Assembly: GCF_036013745.1 (NCBI RefSeq)
Contig: NZ_CP107880.1
Coordinates: forward strand, 5,766,001 to 5,830,000
DNA length: 64,000 nucleotides
DNA from: Streptomyces sp. NBC_00483
GTDB lineage: Bacteria; Actinomycetota; Actinomycetes; Streptomycetales; Streptomycetaceae
Direction: 5' to 3'
The notes below the pieces were generated by a model, which was not told the origin of the DNA, ran no database searches, and saw nothing but the letters and a program-made list of their open reading frames with translations. Shown here in pieces: positions 9,178 through 16,912 of the stretch (positions within the stretch are counted from its first letter, which is position 1; each line of letters begins with the position of its first letter). The position numbers and the translations under genes are program-made.

Positions 9178-10386
9178 ATGAACGAGAACGTGACTGCCCC
9201 GCTCCGCGCCCGCGCCGAGATCGACCTGGCCGCGCTCAAGGCCAATGTGCGAGCCCTGCGGGCCCATGCGCCCGGGGCCGCGTTCATGGCGGTTGTGAAG
9301 GCGGACGGGTACGGGCACGGCATGATCCCGGTCGCGCGGGCCGCCAAGGACGCGGGGGCCGAGTGGCTGGGGGCCGCCACCGCCGAGGAGGCGCTGGAGC
9401 TGCGCGCGGCGGGTCTCACCGGGCGCATCATGTGCTGGCTGTGGGTGCCCGGCGGGCCCTGGCAGGCGGGCATCGAGGCCGATCTCGACATGTCGGTGAG
9501 CGGCATGTGGGCGCTGCGGGAGGTCGTCGACGCCGCGCGTGCGACGGGCCGGGTCGCCCGTATCCAGCTCAAGGCCGACACGGGCCTCGGGCGGAACGGA
9601 TGCCTGCCCGCCGACTGGCCCGAGCTCGTACGGGAGGCGGTGAAGGCGCAGCGGGACGGGTTCGTGAACGTCACCGGGCTCTGGTCGCACTTCGCGTGCG
9701 CCGACGAGCCCGGGCATCCGTCCATCGCCGCCCAGCTGACCGCCTTCCGGGAGATGGTCGCCCACGCGGAGGGCGAGGGCGTCACCCCGGAGGTCCGGCA
9801 CATCGCCAACTCGCCGGGGACGCTGACCCTTCCCGAGACGCACTTCGACCTCGTGCGCCCCGGCATCGCGATGTACGGGATCTCGCCGAGCCCCGAGGTC
9901 GGCACGCCCGGCGACTTCGGTCTGCGCCCCGTGATGACGCTGAAGGCGAATCTCGCGCTCGTGAAGCACGCGCCGGGTGGACTCGGCGTCAGTTACGGGC
10001 ATCACTACGTCACACCGGGCGAGACGACGCTCGGCCTCGTCCCGTTGGGCTACGCGGACGGCATCCCGCGACACGCGTCCGGCACGGCCCCGGTCCTGAT
10101 CGACGGCAAGCGGCGCACGATCGCGGGCCGGGTGGCCATGGACCAGTTCGTCGTCGACCTGGGCGGCGACGAGCCGGCCGCGGGGGACGAAGCGGTGCTC
10201 TTCGGACCCGGTGACGGCGGCGAGCCGACCGCGGAGGACTGGGCGGTCGCGTCGGGCACGATCGCGTACGAGATCGTCACGCGCATCGGATCCCGCGTAC
10301 CGCGCGTCTACGTAGACGGAGAGGGCGGCACCGTGCACGAAGCGGGCGGCACCGTAGACGAAGAGAGCGGCGCCACGCGCGCGTGA
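9178..10386 (+). CDS. alr: Alanine racemase
   Basis: Alr is the PLP enzyme that makes D-alanine for peptidoglycan. The 402-residue protein has the PLP lysine in MAVVKADGYGHG (Lys near residue 41) and the substrate-binding GVSYGHHYVTP segment, in which Tyr is the second catalytic base. VPLGYADGIPR and the C-terminal beta domain with RVAMDQFVVD are also present. The last 25 residues repeat EGGTVHEAGGTVDEESG, a low-complexity tail not needed for activity. It diverges from nnrD with 101 bases between the starts. Confidence 0.95.
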   Translation: MNENVTAPLRARAEIDLAALKANVRALRAHAPGAAFMAVVKADGYGHGMIPVARAAKDAGAEWLGAATAEEALELRAAGLTGRIMCWLWVPGGPWQAGIEADLDMSVSGMWALREVVDAARATGRVARIQLKADTGLGRNGCLPADWPELVREAVKAQRDGFVNVTGLWSHFACADEPGHPSIAAQLTAFREMVAHAEGEGVTPEVRHIANSPGTLTLPETHFDLVRPGIAMYGISPSPEVGTPGDFGLRPVMTLKANLALVKHAPGGLGVSYGHHYVTPGETTLGLVPLGYADGIPRHASGTAPVLIDGKRRTIAGRVAMDQFVVDLGGDEPAAGDEAVLFGPGDGGEPTAEDWAVASGTIAYEIVTRIGSRVPRVYVDGEGGTVHEAGGTVDEESGATRA

Positions 10387-10506
10387 CCGGCGTCACGGCT
10401 TGAAGGTCCACCGACACAGCCGTCCGAGCCGCCACCATGTGAAGCAACAACGGAACGGGTAACCCGACACCGGACGACAGGCAGGACGCGGAGCAGGGAG
10501 CGGCAC

Positions 10507-11751
10507 GTGAGCGAGAGCAGCGCACCGGCCACGGCGGCCGTCGTCGAAGCGGCGGAAAGGGCCGCATCGGGGAACTGGCGGCGGGCCGGCCTCGCGGGCG
10601 CCGCCATAGGCGTGGTCGCGGCCGGGGCGGCCGCGGGCGTCGCCGTCGAGCGGCTGACCGTGGGGCGCGGGATGCGCAGGAAGGCGCGGCTCGCCCTCGA
10701 CGCGTCGGGGCCCTACGGAGCACTGCGCGGCGTGCCGGGGAAGGCGTACGCGGAGGACGGCACGGAGCTGTACTACGAGGTCGACGAGGCGGACCCGGAG
10801 GCCGGTGGCACGACGCCGCGCAGACGCCGCCTGTTCGGCCGCAAGACCCCGGCGCCCGTCACCGTCGTCTTCAGCCACGGCTACTGCCTGGGCCAGGACT
10901 CCTGGCACTTCCAGCGCGCGGCGCTGCGCGGCGTCGTCCGCTGCGTGTACTGGGACCAGCGCAGTCATGGGCGTTCGGGGCGGGGCGCCGAGCAGGTCGA
11001 GGACGGGGTGCCCGTCTCCATCGACCGGCTCGGCAGCGATCTGCAGGCCGTCATCGACGCGGCCGCGCCCGAGGGGCCGCTCGTCCTCGTCGGCCACTCC
11101 ATGGGCGGCATGACCGTGATGGCGCTCGCCGACCGGTGTCCCGAGCTGATCCGCAACCGGGTCGTGGGCGTCGCCCTCGTCGGTACGTCGTCGGGGAAGC
11201 TCGGCGAGGTGAACTACGGGCTTCCGGTGGCCGGGGTGAACGCGGTGCGGCGGGTGCTGCCCGGCGTACTGAAGGTGCTCGGGCAGCGGGCCGACCTCGT
11301 GGAGAAGGGGCGTCGGGCGACGGCCGACCTGTTCGCCGGGATCATCAAGCGGTACTCGTTCGCCTCGCGGGACGTCGACCCGGCGGTCGCCCGGTTCGCC
11401 GAGCGGATGATCGAGGGGACGCCGATCGACGTGGTCGCCGAGTTCTACCCGGCGTTCGAGGAGCACGACAAGGCGGACGCCCTGGCGCACTTCGCGGACC
11501 TGCCCGTGCTCGTCCTCGCGGGGGAGCGCGACCTGGTCACGCCGAGCGACCACAGCGAGGCGATCGCGGCGCTGCTGCCGGAAGCCGAGTACGTGCTCGT
11601 GCCGGACGCCGGGCACCTCGTGATGCTGGAACACCCCGAGGTCGTGACGGACCGGCTCGCGGACCTTTTGGTGCGTGCGGGAGCAGTGCCGACAGCCGCT
11701 ACCGTGGGGATTTATGGAGACACCGGCAACACCGCACAGCCCGGCGGCTGA
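10507..11751 (+). CDS. Alpha/beta hydrolase with N-terminal membrane segment
   Basis: The 414-residue protein has a hydrophobic segment at about residues 28-48, probably a membrane anchor. An alpha/beta hydrolase fold follows: oxyanion region FSHGYCLGQDSW, nucleophile elbow GHSMGG (Ser near residue 198), acidic residue region AGERDLVTP, and catalytic His in DAGHLVMLEHP. Substrate is unknown; esterase or lipase activity is likely. GTG 10507 starts just after a GGAGCGGCAC stretch. Its 3' end overlaps tsaE by 38 bases, so the two are probably co-expressed. Confidence 0.88.
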   Translation: MSESSAPATAAVVEAAERAASGNWRRAGLAGAAIGVVAAGAAAGVAVERLTVGRGMRRKARLALDASGPYGALRGVPGKAYAEDGTELYYEVDEADPEAGGTTPRRRRLFGRKTPAPVTVVFSHGYCLGQDSWHFQRAALRGVVRCVYWDQRSHGRSGRGAEQVEDGVPVSIDRLGSDLQAVIDAAAPEGPLVLVGHSMGGMTVMALADRCPELIRNRVVGVALVGTSSGKLGEVNYGLPVAGVNAVRRVLPGVLKVLGQRADLVEKGRRATADLFAGIIKRYSFASRDVDPAVARFAERMIEGTPIDVVAEFYPAFEEHDKADALAHFADLPVLVLAGERDLVTPSDHSEAIAALLPEAEYVLVPDAGHLVMLEHPEVVTDRLADLLVRAGAVPTAATVGIYGDTGNTAQPGG

Positions 11752-12253
11752 GCCCGCCACCACCCCCGTCAGCACGGTCACCGTGACCGTCAACTCCCCG
11801 GACGAGATGCGGGAGTTGGGGCTCGCCCTGGCCAAACAGCTGCGCCCCGGCGACCTCGTGATGCTCACCGGCGAGCTCGGCGCGGGCAAGACGACGCTGA
11901 CCCGCGGGCTCGGCGCGGGCATGGGCGTACGCGGCGCGGTGACCTCGCCGACCTTCGTGATCGCCCGGGTGCACCCGCCGCTCGGCGAGGGCCCGGCCCT
12001 GGTGCACGTGGACGCGTACCGGCTCGGGGGCGGCCTCGACGAGATGGAGGACCTCGACCTCGACGTGTCCCTGCCGGACTCCGTGGTGGTCGTGGAGTGG
12101 GGCGACGGCAAGGTCGAGGAGCTGTCCGACGACCGGCTGCACGTGATCATCGACCGGGCCACCGGTGACACCACGGACGAGGTCCGGGTCGTGACGTTCA
12201 ACGGGATCGGGGAGCGGTGGACCGAGGCGGACCTGGGGTCGCTCGCGGGCTGA
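11714..12253 (+). CDS. tsaE: tRNA t6A biosynthesis ATPase TsaE
   Basis: TsaE is the ATPase partner of TsaB-TsaD in forming threonylcarbamoyl-adenosine at position 37 of ANN-decoding tRNAs. The 179-residue product has the P-loop GELGAGKTTLTRG near residue 50, the FVIA segment, and the conserved HVDAYRL and VVVEWGDG motifs. ATG 11714 is the start nearest the conserved domain; it lies within the end of the preceding hydrolase gene. tsaB, rimI and tsaD follow 1 kb further on, so the t6A pathway is grouped here. Confidence 0.93.
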   Translation: METPATPHSPAAEPATTPVSTVTVTVNSPDEMRELGLALAKQLRPGDLVMLTGELGAGKTTLTRGLGAGMGVRGAVTSPTFVIARVHPPLGEGPALVHVDAYRLGGGLDEMEDLDLDVSLPDSVVVVEWGDGKVEELSDDRLHVIIDRATGDTTDEVRVVTFNGIGERWTEADLGSLAG

Positions 12254-12350
12254 GCCCGTATCCGCACCTGTCCCGTATCTGTCCCGCACTCGTCCCGTAC
12301 GTATCCCGACAACGCGTCGGCAAATTCTTGCGCGGCGCGGCTTCGGCGTG

Positions 12351-12387
12351 TTCACATGGAGACCGGTGTTGGTTAGGTCTACCTAAC
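12351..12387 (+). promoter_or_regulatory. Promoter with overlapping palindrome before small ORF
   Basis: TTCACA (12351-12356) and TTAGGT (12373-12378), 16 bases apart, make a plausible promoter. The -10 is half of a palindrome GTTAGGT-CT-ACCTAAC (12372-12387, seven-base arms), a likely operator. It resembles half-sites of iron-regulator boxes but the arm spacing is too short for the DtxR/IdeR consensus. Confidence 0.4.
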
Positions 12388-12419
12388 TACGTCCCCTCGA
12401 CCGTCGCCGGGAGGCATCC

Positions 12420-12587
12420 ATGTCGACTTCGGAACGTGAAGGCGTGCGCGCAGTGTCGATGCGGGATCTTTTGGCGTCGTGTGCGGCGGCGCGGGCCGTG
12501 TCGGTTCCGCCGGCTCCGCACGGACGCCCGGTCCAGCCACGCAGCGAGCCGCAGCGCAGCGAGTGGCGCCCGTCAGCGCACCCGTGA
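12420..12587 (+). CDS. Small conserved-type protein (55 residues) of unknown function
   Basis: ATG 12420 follows a GGGAGG Shine-Dalgarno by six bases and opens a 55-residue frame (MSTSEREGVRAVSMRDLLAS...). It contains an amphipathic SMRDLLASCAAARAV segment and a Pro/Arg-rich tail. I recall similar short proteins sharing RDLLA-CAAA in other streptomycetes, but cannot check. There is no signal peptide and no known domain. It sits in the 349-base gap between tsaE and the convergent L,D-transpeptidase-like gene, behind a promoter with an overlapping palindrome. Confidence 0.6.
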   Translation: MSTSEREGVRAVSMRDLLASCAAARAVSVPPAPHGRPVQPRSEPQRSEWRPSAHP

Positions 12588-12602
12588 GGGACGCGGCAAC
12601 CG

Positions 12603-13157
12603 TTACTTGACGACGACGACCTTGGCGCCGATCGTCGCGAACTGCCACATGGCGTCGGCGTCCTCGCGGGACTCGCGGATGCCGCCGGTCTGCTTGCCGG
12701 GGTCGGGGGCGGCCGTCGAACCGTTGACGGCGGCGCTGAAGCCGATCGCCACGCCGTTCGTGGTGGCGAAGCGGACCACGTGCTCGATCGGGACGCCGTC
12801 GGTGCCGGTGACGGAGCCGGAGCGGGAGGTCACCGAGTACGAGCCGGGCGCCGGGTCCACCGTGCCGGGCGTCACCCGGAACGTCGACTTCGTCTTGTTG
12901 CCCGCGCCGACCAGCCACACCCGGTCCCCGCCGAGCGCGTACACGACACGCTCGCCCGAGCCGGAGCCCGCGGGCAGCGCCTTCGGGTCCGTCTTCTTCT
13001 TGGGTGTCTTCGACGCCGAGGCGGAGGGCGAGGAGCCCTCCTTCTTCTCGGCGAGGTCGGTGGGCGCGCTCGCCGACGCCTGGTAGGCGAGGAAGCCGAC
13101 CACGACGAGTGACCCCGCCGTGAGCGCGGTCACGAATCCGGTGCTGCTCCGTGCCAC
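12603..13157 (-). CDS. L,D-transpeptidase-like secreted protein lacking the catalytic Cys
   Basis: The 184-residue protein has an N-terminal hydrophobic segment (residues 7-27), a Ser/Lys/Pro linker, then a YkuD-like domain. The domain pattern (GGIRESREDADAMWQF preceding a VVVV strand) is that of L,D-transpeptidases. However, the SHGC-type active-site segment has no cysteine, so cross-linking activity is not expected. It may bind peptidoglycan or be a structural homologue. GTG 13157 is favoured over TTG 13175 because the product then starts just before the membrane segment. It diverges from tsaB. Confidence 0.75.
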   Translation of the reverse strand: MARSSTGFVTALTAGSLVVVGFLAYQASASAPTDLAEKKEGSSPSASASKTPKKKTDPKALPAGSGSGERVVYALGGDRVWLVGAGNKTKSTFRVTPGTVDPAPGSYSVTSRSGSVTGTDGVPIEHVVRFATTNGVAIGFSAAVNGSTAAPDPGKQTGGIRESREDADAMWQFATIGAKVVVVK

Positions 13158-13261
13158 CAGGTGCCTGCCTCTCAAGTACGAACCTCAGGGTGACGGTAGC
13201 AGTCGAGGCCCGGAGGCCCGGTCTTGCGGGAAGTCCGGACGTGTCCGCCTTCCGGTGGTCG

Positions 13262-13267
13262 TAGGCT
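13262..13267 (+). promoter_or_regulatory. -10 element of probable leaderless tsaB promoter
   Basis: TAGGCT lies six bases before the tsaB GTG at 13274, and no Shine-Dalgarno is present. This fits transcription starting at the initiation codon. Confidence 0.4.
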
Positions 13268-13273
13268 GTTCGC

Positions 13274-13939
13274 GTGCTGTTGCTCGCTCTGGATACCGCC
13301 ACCCCCGCCGTCACCGTCGCTCTGCACGACGGGACCTCCGTCGTAGCCGAGTCGAGTCAGGTGGATGCTCGCAGACACGGGGAACTGCTGCTGCCCGCCG
13401 TCGACCGGATGTTCACCGAGGCCGGCCTGCGGCTCGACGCCGTCACCGGCATCGTCGTGGGCGTGGGCCCCGGCCCGTACACCGGCCTGCGTGTCGGCCT
13501 GATGACCGCCGACACGTTCGGGCTCGCGCTCGGCGTGCCCGTGCACGGCGTCTGCACGCTGGACGGGCTCGCTTACGAGGCCGGGGATGCCCTGGACGGG
13601 GCGGGCCCCTTCGTCGTCGCCACCGACGCGCGGCGCAAGGAGGTGTACTGGGCGCGCTACGACGATGCGCGGACCCGCGTCACCGAGGCCGCCGTCGACC
13701 GGCCCGCCGACATCGCCTCCCTCGTGGAGGGCCTGCCCGCCGTCGGCGCCGGCGCGCGGCTGTACCCGGACACCTTCCCGGACGCGCGCGGGCCCGAGAA
13801 CGTGTCGGCCGCCGCGCTCGCCGCCCTCGCCGCCGAGAGGCTGGCCGCGGGCGAGGAGCTCCTCGAACCGCGCCCCCTCTACCTGCGCCGCCCCGACGCG
13901 CAGGTCCCCAAGAACTACAAGGTGGTCACCCCCAAGTGA
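13274..13939 (+). CDS. tsaB: tRNA t6A biosynthesis protein TsaB
   Basis: TsaB is the non-catalytic scaffold that pairs with TsaD for t6A37 synthesis. The 221-residue protein has the ASKHA fold start LLALDTATPAVTVAL, and the VGVGPGPYTGLRVG motif near residue 55 that is diagnostic of TsaB. The normal GTG start at 13274 immediately precedes the conserved LLALDT. Its stop overlaps the rimI GTG by four bases, and rimI overlaps tsaD, so tsaB-rimI-tsaD form a tight operon. Confidence 0.94.
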   Translation: MLLLALDTATPAVTVALHDGTSVVAESSQVDARRHGELLLPAVDRMFTEAGLRLDAVTGIVVGVGPGPYTGLRVGLMTADTFGLALGVPVHGVCTLDGLAYEAGDALDGAGPFVVATDARRKEVYWARYDDARTRVTEAAVDRPADIASLVEGLPAVGAGARLYPDTFPDARGPENVSAAALAALAAERLAAGEELLEPRPLYLRRPDAQVPKNYKVVTPK

Positions 13940-14457
13940 CAGCCGTGGACGTATCGCTGCGCGAGATGCGCTGGTGGGACATCGATCCCGTGCTCGCCCT
14001 GGAGAAGGACCTCTTCCCGGACGACGCCTGGTCGCGCGGCATGTTCTGGTCCGAGCTCGCGCACGCCCGCGGCGTCGGTTCCACGCGGCGCTACGTGGTC
14101 GCGTACGAGGGCGAGAAGCTGGTCGGGTACGGGGGCGTCGCCGCCTCCGGGGACCTTGCCGACATCCAGACCATCGCCGCCGCCCGCGACCACTGGGGCA
14201 CCGGGCTCGGCGCCCGGCTGCTCACCGAACTGCTGCGGCACGCCACCGCCTTCGAGGTCGACCAGGTGATGCTCGAGGTGCGCGTCGACAACACGCGGGC
14301 GCAGAAGCTGTACGAGCGCTTCGGCTTCGAGCCGATCGGCTTCCGGCGCGGCTACTACCAGCCCGGCAACATCGACGCCCTCGTGATGCGCCTGACCACG
14401 ACCACCGCGAACGACACCGCGAACGACACTGTGAACGAAGAGAAGACCCATGGCTGA
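13936..14457 (+). CDS. rimI: Ribosomal protein S18 alanine N-acetyltransferase
   Basis: RimI is a GNAT enzyme that acetylates the N-terminus of ribosomal protein S18. In the 173-residue product, the acetyl-CoA motif [17 protein letters not shown] and the C-terminal [23 protein letters not shown] region are typical, as is the [12 protein letters not shown] ending. The last 20 residues are a low-complexity Thr/Asn tail. GTG 13936 overlaps the tsaB stop, and the 3' end overlaps tsaD by eight bases, the usual tsaB-rimI-tsaD order. Confidence 0.92.
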   Translation: MTAVDVSLREMRWWDIDPVLALEKDLFPDDAWSRGMFWSELAHARGVGSTRRYVVAYEGEKLVGYGGVAASGDLADIQTIAAARDHWGTGLGARLLTELLRHATAFEVDQVMLEVRVDNTRAQKLYERFGFEPIGFRRGYYQPGNIDALVMRLTTTTANDTANDTVNEEKTHG

Positions 14458-15544
14458 CGAACCGCTCGTCCTCGGCATCGAGACCTCCTGCGACGAGACC
14501 GGCGTCGGCATCGTCCGCGGCACCACCCTGCTCGCCGACGCCGTCGCCTCCAGCGTCGACGAACACGCCCGCTTCGGCGGCGTCGTCCCCGAGGTCGCCT
14601 CTCGTGCGCACCTGGAGGCGATGGTCCCCACGATCCAGCGCGCCCTGAAGGACGCGGGCGTCACGGCGAAGGACCTCGACGGCATCTCCGTCACCGCGGG
14701 TCCTGGCCTCGCGGGCGCCCTGCTGGTCGGGGTGTCGGCCGCCAAGGCGTACGCGTACGCGCTCGACAAGCCGCTCTACGGCGTCAACCACCTCGCCTCG
14801 CACATCTGCGTCGACCAGCTGGAGCACGGCACGCTGCCCGAGCCGACGATGGCGCTCCTTGTGTCGGGCGGGCACTCGTCGCTGCTCCTGTCCACCGACA
14901 TCACGTCCGATGTGCGGCCGCTCGGTGCGACCATCGACGACGCCGCCGGTGAGGCCTTCGACAAGATCGCGCGGGTGCTGAACCTCGGCTTCCCGGGCGG
15001 GCCCGTCATCGACCGGTACGCGAAGGAGGGCGACCCGAACGCGATCGCCTTCCCGCGCGGGCTCACCGGGCCGCGCGACCCCGCGTACGACTTCTCCTTC
15101 TCCGGCCTGAAGACCGCGGTGGCCCGCTGGATCGAGGCCAAGCGGGCGGCGGGGGAGGACGTGCCGGTGCGCGACGTGTCGGCGTCCTTCCAGGAGGCCG
15201 TCGTGGACGTGCTGACGCGGAAGGCCGTGAAGGCCTGCAAGGACCAGGGCGTCGACCACCTCATGATCGGCGGTGGCGTCGCCGCCAACTCGCGGCTCCG
15301 TGTCCTCGCCGAGGAGCGCTGCGAGCGGGCCGGGATCCGGCTGCGTGTGCCGCGGCCCAAGCTGTGCACGGACAACGGCGCGATGGTCGCGGCGCTCGGC
15401 GCGGAAATGGTGGCCCGCAACCGGATGCCGTCCTCGTGGGACCTGTCCGCGGACTCCTCGCTCCCGGTGACGGAGCCGCACGTCCCCGGCCACCACCATC
15501 ACGACCACGTGCACGAGGTCAGCAAGGAGAACCTCTACTCATGA
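14450..15544 (+). CDS. tsaD: tRNA t6A transferase TsaD
   Basis: TsaD transfers the threonylcarbamoyl group onto A37 of tRNA. The 364-residue protein has the ASKHA start [17 protein letters not shown], the metal-binding HLASH motif near residue 112, [11 protein letters not shown], and the C-terminal [12 protein letters not shown] and [11 protein letters not shown] motifs. It ends in a His-rich tail (HHHHDHVHE), which is an extra compared with the core family. ATG 14450 overlaps rimI, and its stop overlaps the next ATG, continuing the operon. Confidence 0.95.
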   Translation: MADEPLVLGIETSCDETGVGIVRGTTLLADAVASSVDEHARFGGVVPEVASRAHLEAMVPTIQRALKDAGVTAKDLDGISVTAGPGLAGALLVGVSAAKAYAYALDKPLYGVNHLASHICVDQLEHGTLPEPTMALLVSGGHSSLLLSTDITSDVRPLGATIDDAAGEAFDKIARVLNLGFPGGPVIDRYAKEGDPNAIAFPRGLTGPRDPAYDFSFSGLKTAVARWIEAKRAAGEDVPVRDVSASFQEAVVDVLTRKAVKACKDQGVDHLMIGGGVAANSRLRVLAEERCERAGIRLRVPRPKLCTDNGAMVAALGAEMVARNRMPSSWDLSADSSLPVTEPHVPGHHHHDHVHEVSKENLYS

Positions 15545-15789
15545 CCGTCGCGTTGATGTGGGAGGCCCGCGCCGTCGAGGGGCGTGGCGAGAAGCTGCTG
15601 AGCTGGGCGAAGGAGCAGGTCCTCGAACCGGCCCCGGAGCGCCGCGAGACGTTCCGGGGGCCGCGGGACCGGGTGCTCGTCATTACGTGGTGGGATGCGG
15701 CGTACGACGCGGACCTTCCGGAACTTCCGGAACCGGACGGTGAGTTGGTGACCCGCACGGTCCACCGCTGGCGTTTCGAGGCCGCGTAG
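15541..15789 (+). CDS. Small conserved protein of unknown function
   Basis: The 82-residue product ([20 protein letters not shown]...) starts at an ATG that overlaps the tsaD stop (ATGA), so it is translationally coupled to tsaD. It is a compact mixed-charge protein with conserved-looking Trp residues ([25 protein letters not shown]). The pattern suggests a ferredoxin-like alpha/beta barrel monomer of about 80 residues, but that is inference. No signal peptide or Cys. Coupling suggests expression with the t6A operon, not necessarily a shared function. Confidence 0.75.
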   Translation: MTVALMWEARAVEGRGEKLLSWAKEQVLEPAPERRETFRGPRDRVLVITWWDAAYDADLPELPEPDGELVTRTVHRWRFEAA

Positions 15790-15808
15790 GGCCGTAAACC
15801 CCAGGGCT

Positions 15809-16399
15809 CTAGTGGTCCGCTGTGTACGTCAACAGGTAGCGCCAGAAGAGCAGTTGGCGCACCTCGCTGCCGGGGAGCAGGCGTGCCGCCTCCTGGCGGA
15901 TCTCCGGAAGCTGCATCTCCGGCTGCTGCACAGGGGGTTGCGGCGGGGGAGTGCGGACGCCCCGGGCGCGTTCGCCCGCGTACACGGCGAGGCGTGCCAC
16001 CGCGTTCGTCGGGGACGCGACCACGTCCCACGGCGTCATGCCGTCGTAGCAGCCCAGTACGAGCAGCCGGCCGCCGGGCGCGAGGGCCTTGCGGAAGCGG
16101 GTCAGCGTCTCGAACGGCATGTGGTGCAGGCTCGCCAGGCAGCTGATCACGTCGTAGTGGGCGGGCGGGAGTTCGGCCTGCGCGGCGTCGGCGACGCGGT
16201 AGCGCGGCCCGCCACCGGTCGCCTCCGCCACGGCCAGCGTCGCCGGATCCGGGTCGAGCGCGTCGACCCGGTACCCGTGCGCCACGAGCCGCCGCGCGAA
16301 GCGGCCGGTGCCGCAGCCGACGTCGAGTGCGGTTCGCCCCTGCGGGGGCAACTGGCGCAGCAGCAGCGGGTGGTAGTGGTCATTGTGATCGAACGGCAC
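15809..16399 (-). CDS. Class I SAM-dependent methyltransferase
   Basis: The 196-residue protein has the SAM-binding motif LDVGCGTGRFARRL near residue 30, an acidic loop LDPDPATL, and the post-motif VISCLASLHHM. It resembles small-molecule methyltransferases of the UbiE/methyltransf_11 type; substrate is unknown. GTG 16399 has a GGAGG Shine-Dalgarno seven bases upstream. The His-rich N-terminus (HNDHYHPLLL) is family-like. Its 3' end converges with the tsaD operon. Confidence 0.86.
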   Translation of the reverse strand: MPFDHNDHYHPLLLRQLPPQGRTALDVGCGTGRFARRLVAHGYRVDALDPDPATLAVAEATGGGPRYRVADAAQAELPPAHYDVISCLASLHHMPFETLTRFRKALAPGGRLLVLGCYDGMTPWDVVASPTNAVARLAVYAGERARGVRTPPPQPPVQQPEMQLPEIRQEAARLLPGSEVRQLLFWRYLLTYTADH

Positions 16400-16912
16400 G
16401 TCGGGCCTCCGGCGGTTCGGGACGACGGGGTCGGGCCCCGCGCCATGATGACGCGGCACCGGTGTTCTGGGGCGGTGCCGTGGCCGGCGCCTTCCGCATG
16501 TGCAGCCTGCACCGGGGTGCCGCCTTGCCCACCCTGCCGCCCAAGGCGGCAGATTGCCCAAGGCGGTTGGCGTCGACCGCCAAGGGTGGGGAGCCGCGGC
16601 TGGGGGTGGATCGCCAAAGCGGGGGCGGTACCCCGTCGGGCCGAGCCCCCGGAGGGGGCGGGTGAGTGGGAGATGGGCGGGAGCCGGGCGATTGCCTGCG
16701 GGTGGGCGGGTCTACTCAAGCCCCTGCGGCGGGTGGGCAATTCAAGCCCCTGCGGCGATTGAGCAGCGGGGTCCGGGGCGGAGCCCCGTGGCCGTAACGC
16801 CGGTTCGGCACAATCAGCCCCGCCGGCGATTGAGGCGCGGGGTCCGGGGCGGAGCCCCGAGGCCGTAACGCCGGGTCGGCGAAAACAGCCCCGCGGGCGG
16901 AGCCCCGACGCC
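16400..16912. repeat. Non-coding block of GC-rich repeats, including a 71-bp tandem repeat
   Basis: This 513-base gap has no credible gene. From about 16743 it holds two near-complete copies of a 71-base unit (16743-16814, 16815-16885) and a truncated third (16886-16908), each with an inverted-repeat core GGGGTCCGGGGCGGAGCCCC. A further partial copy starts at about 16719. 16530-16640 contains other short AAGGCGG/CCGCCTT inverted repeats. The same core occurs near 34.06, 38.13, 50.65 and 56.81 kb. Confidence 0.8.

Noticed and set aside
7572..9905. Long minus-strand frame through nnrD and alr
   Set aside because: Arg-rich shadow sequence; only the last 17 codons after the GTG at 7571 have a ribosome-binding site.
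10393..12312. Large minus-strand ORF opposite the alpha/beta hydrolase and tsaE
   Set aside because: Antisense shadow of two well-supported genes with motif matches on the plus strand.
12372..12387. Iron box (DtxR/IdeR) call for GTTAGGT-CT-ACCTAAC
   Set aside because: The arms are the right bases but the two-base spacing is much shorter than the seven-base centre of the 19-base consensus. Kept only as an unassigned palindrome.
16400..16912. CRISPR array
   Set aside because: The repeats are 71 bases apart, GC-rich and palindromic, with near-identical intervening sequence; no unique spacers and no cas genes.
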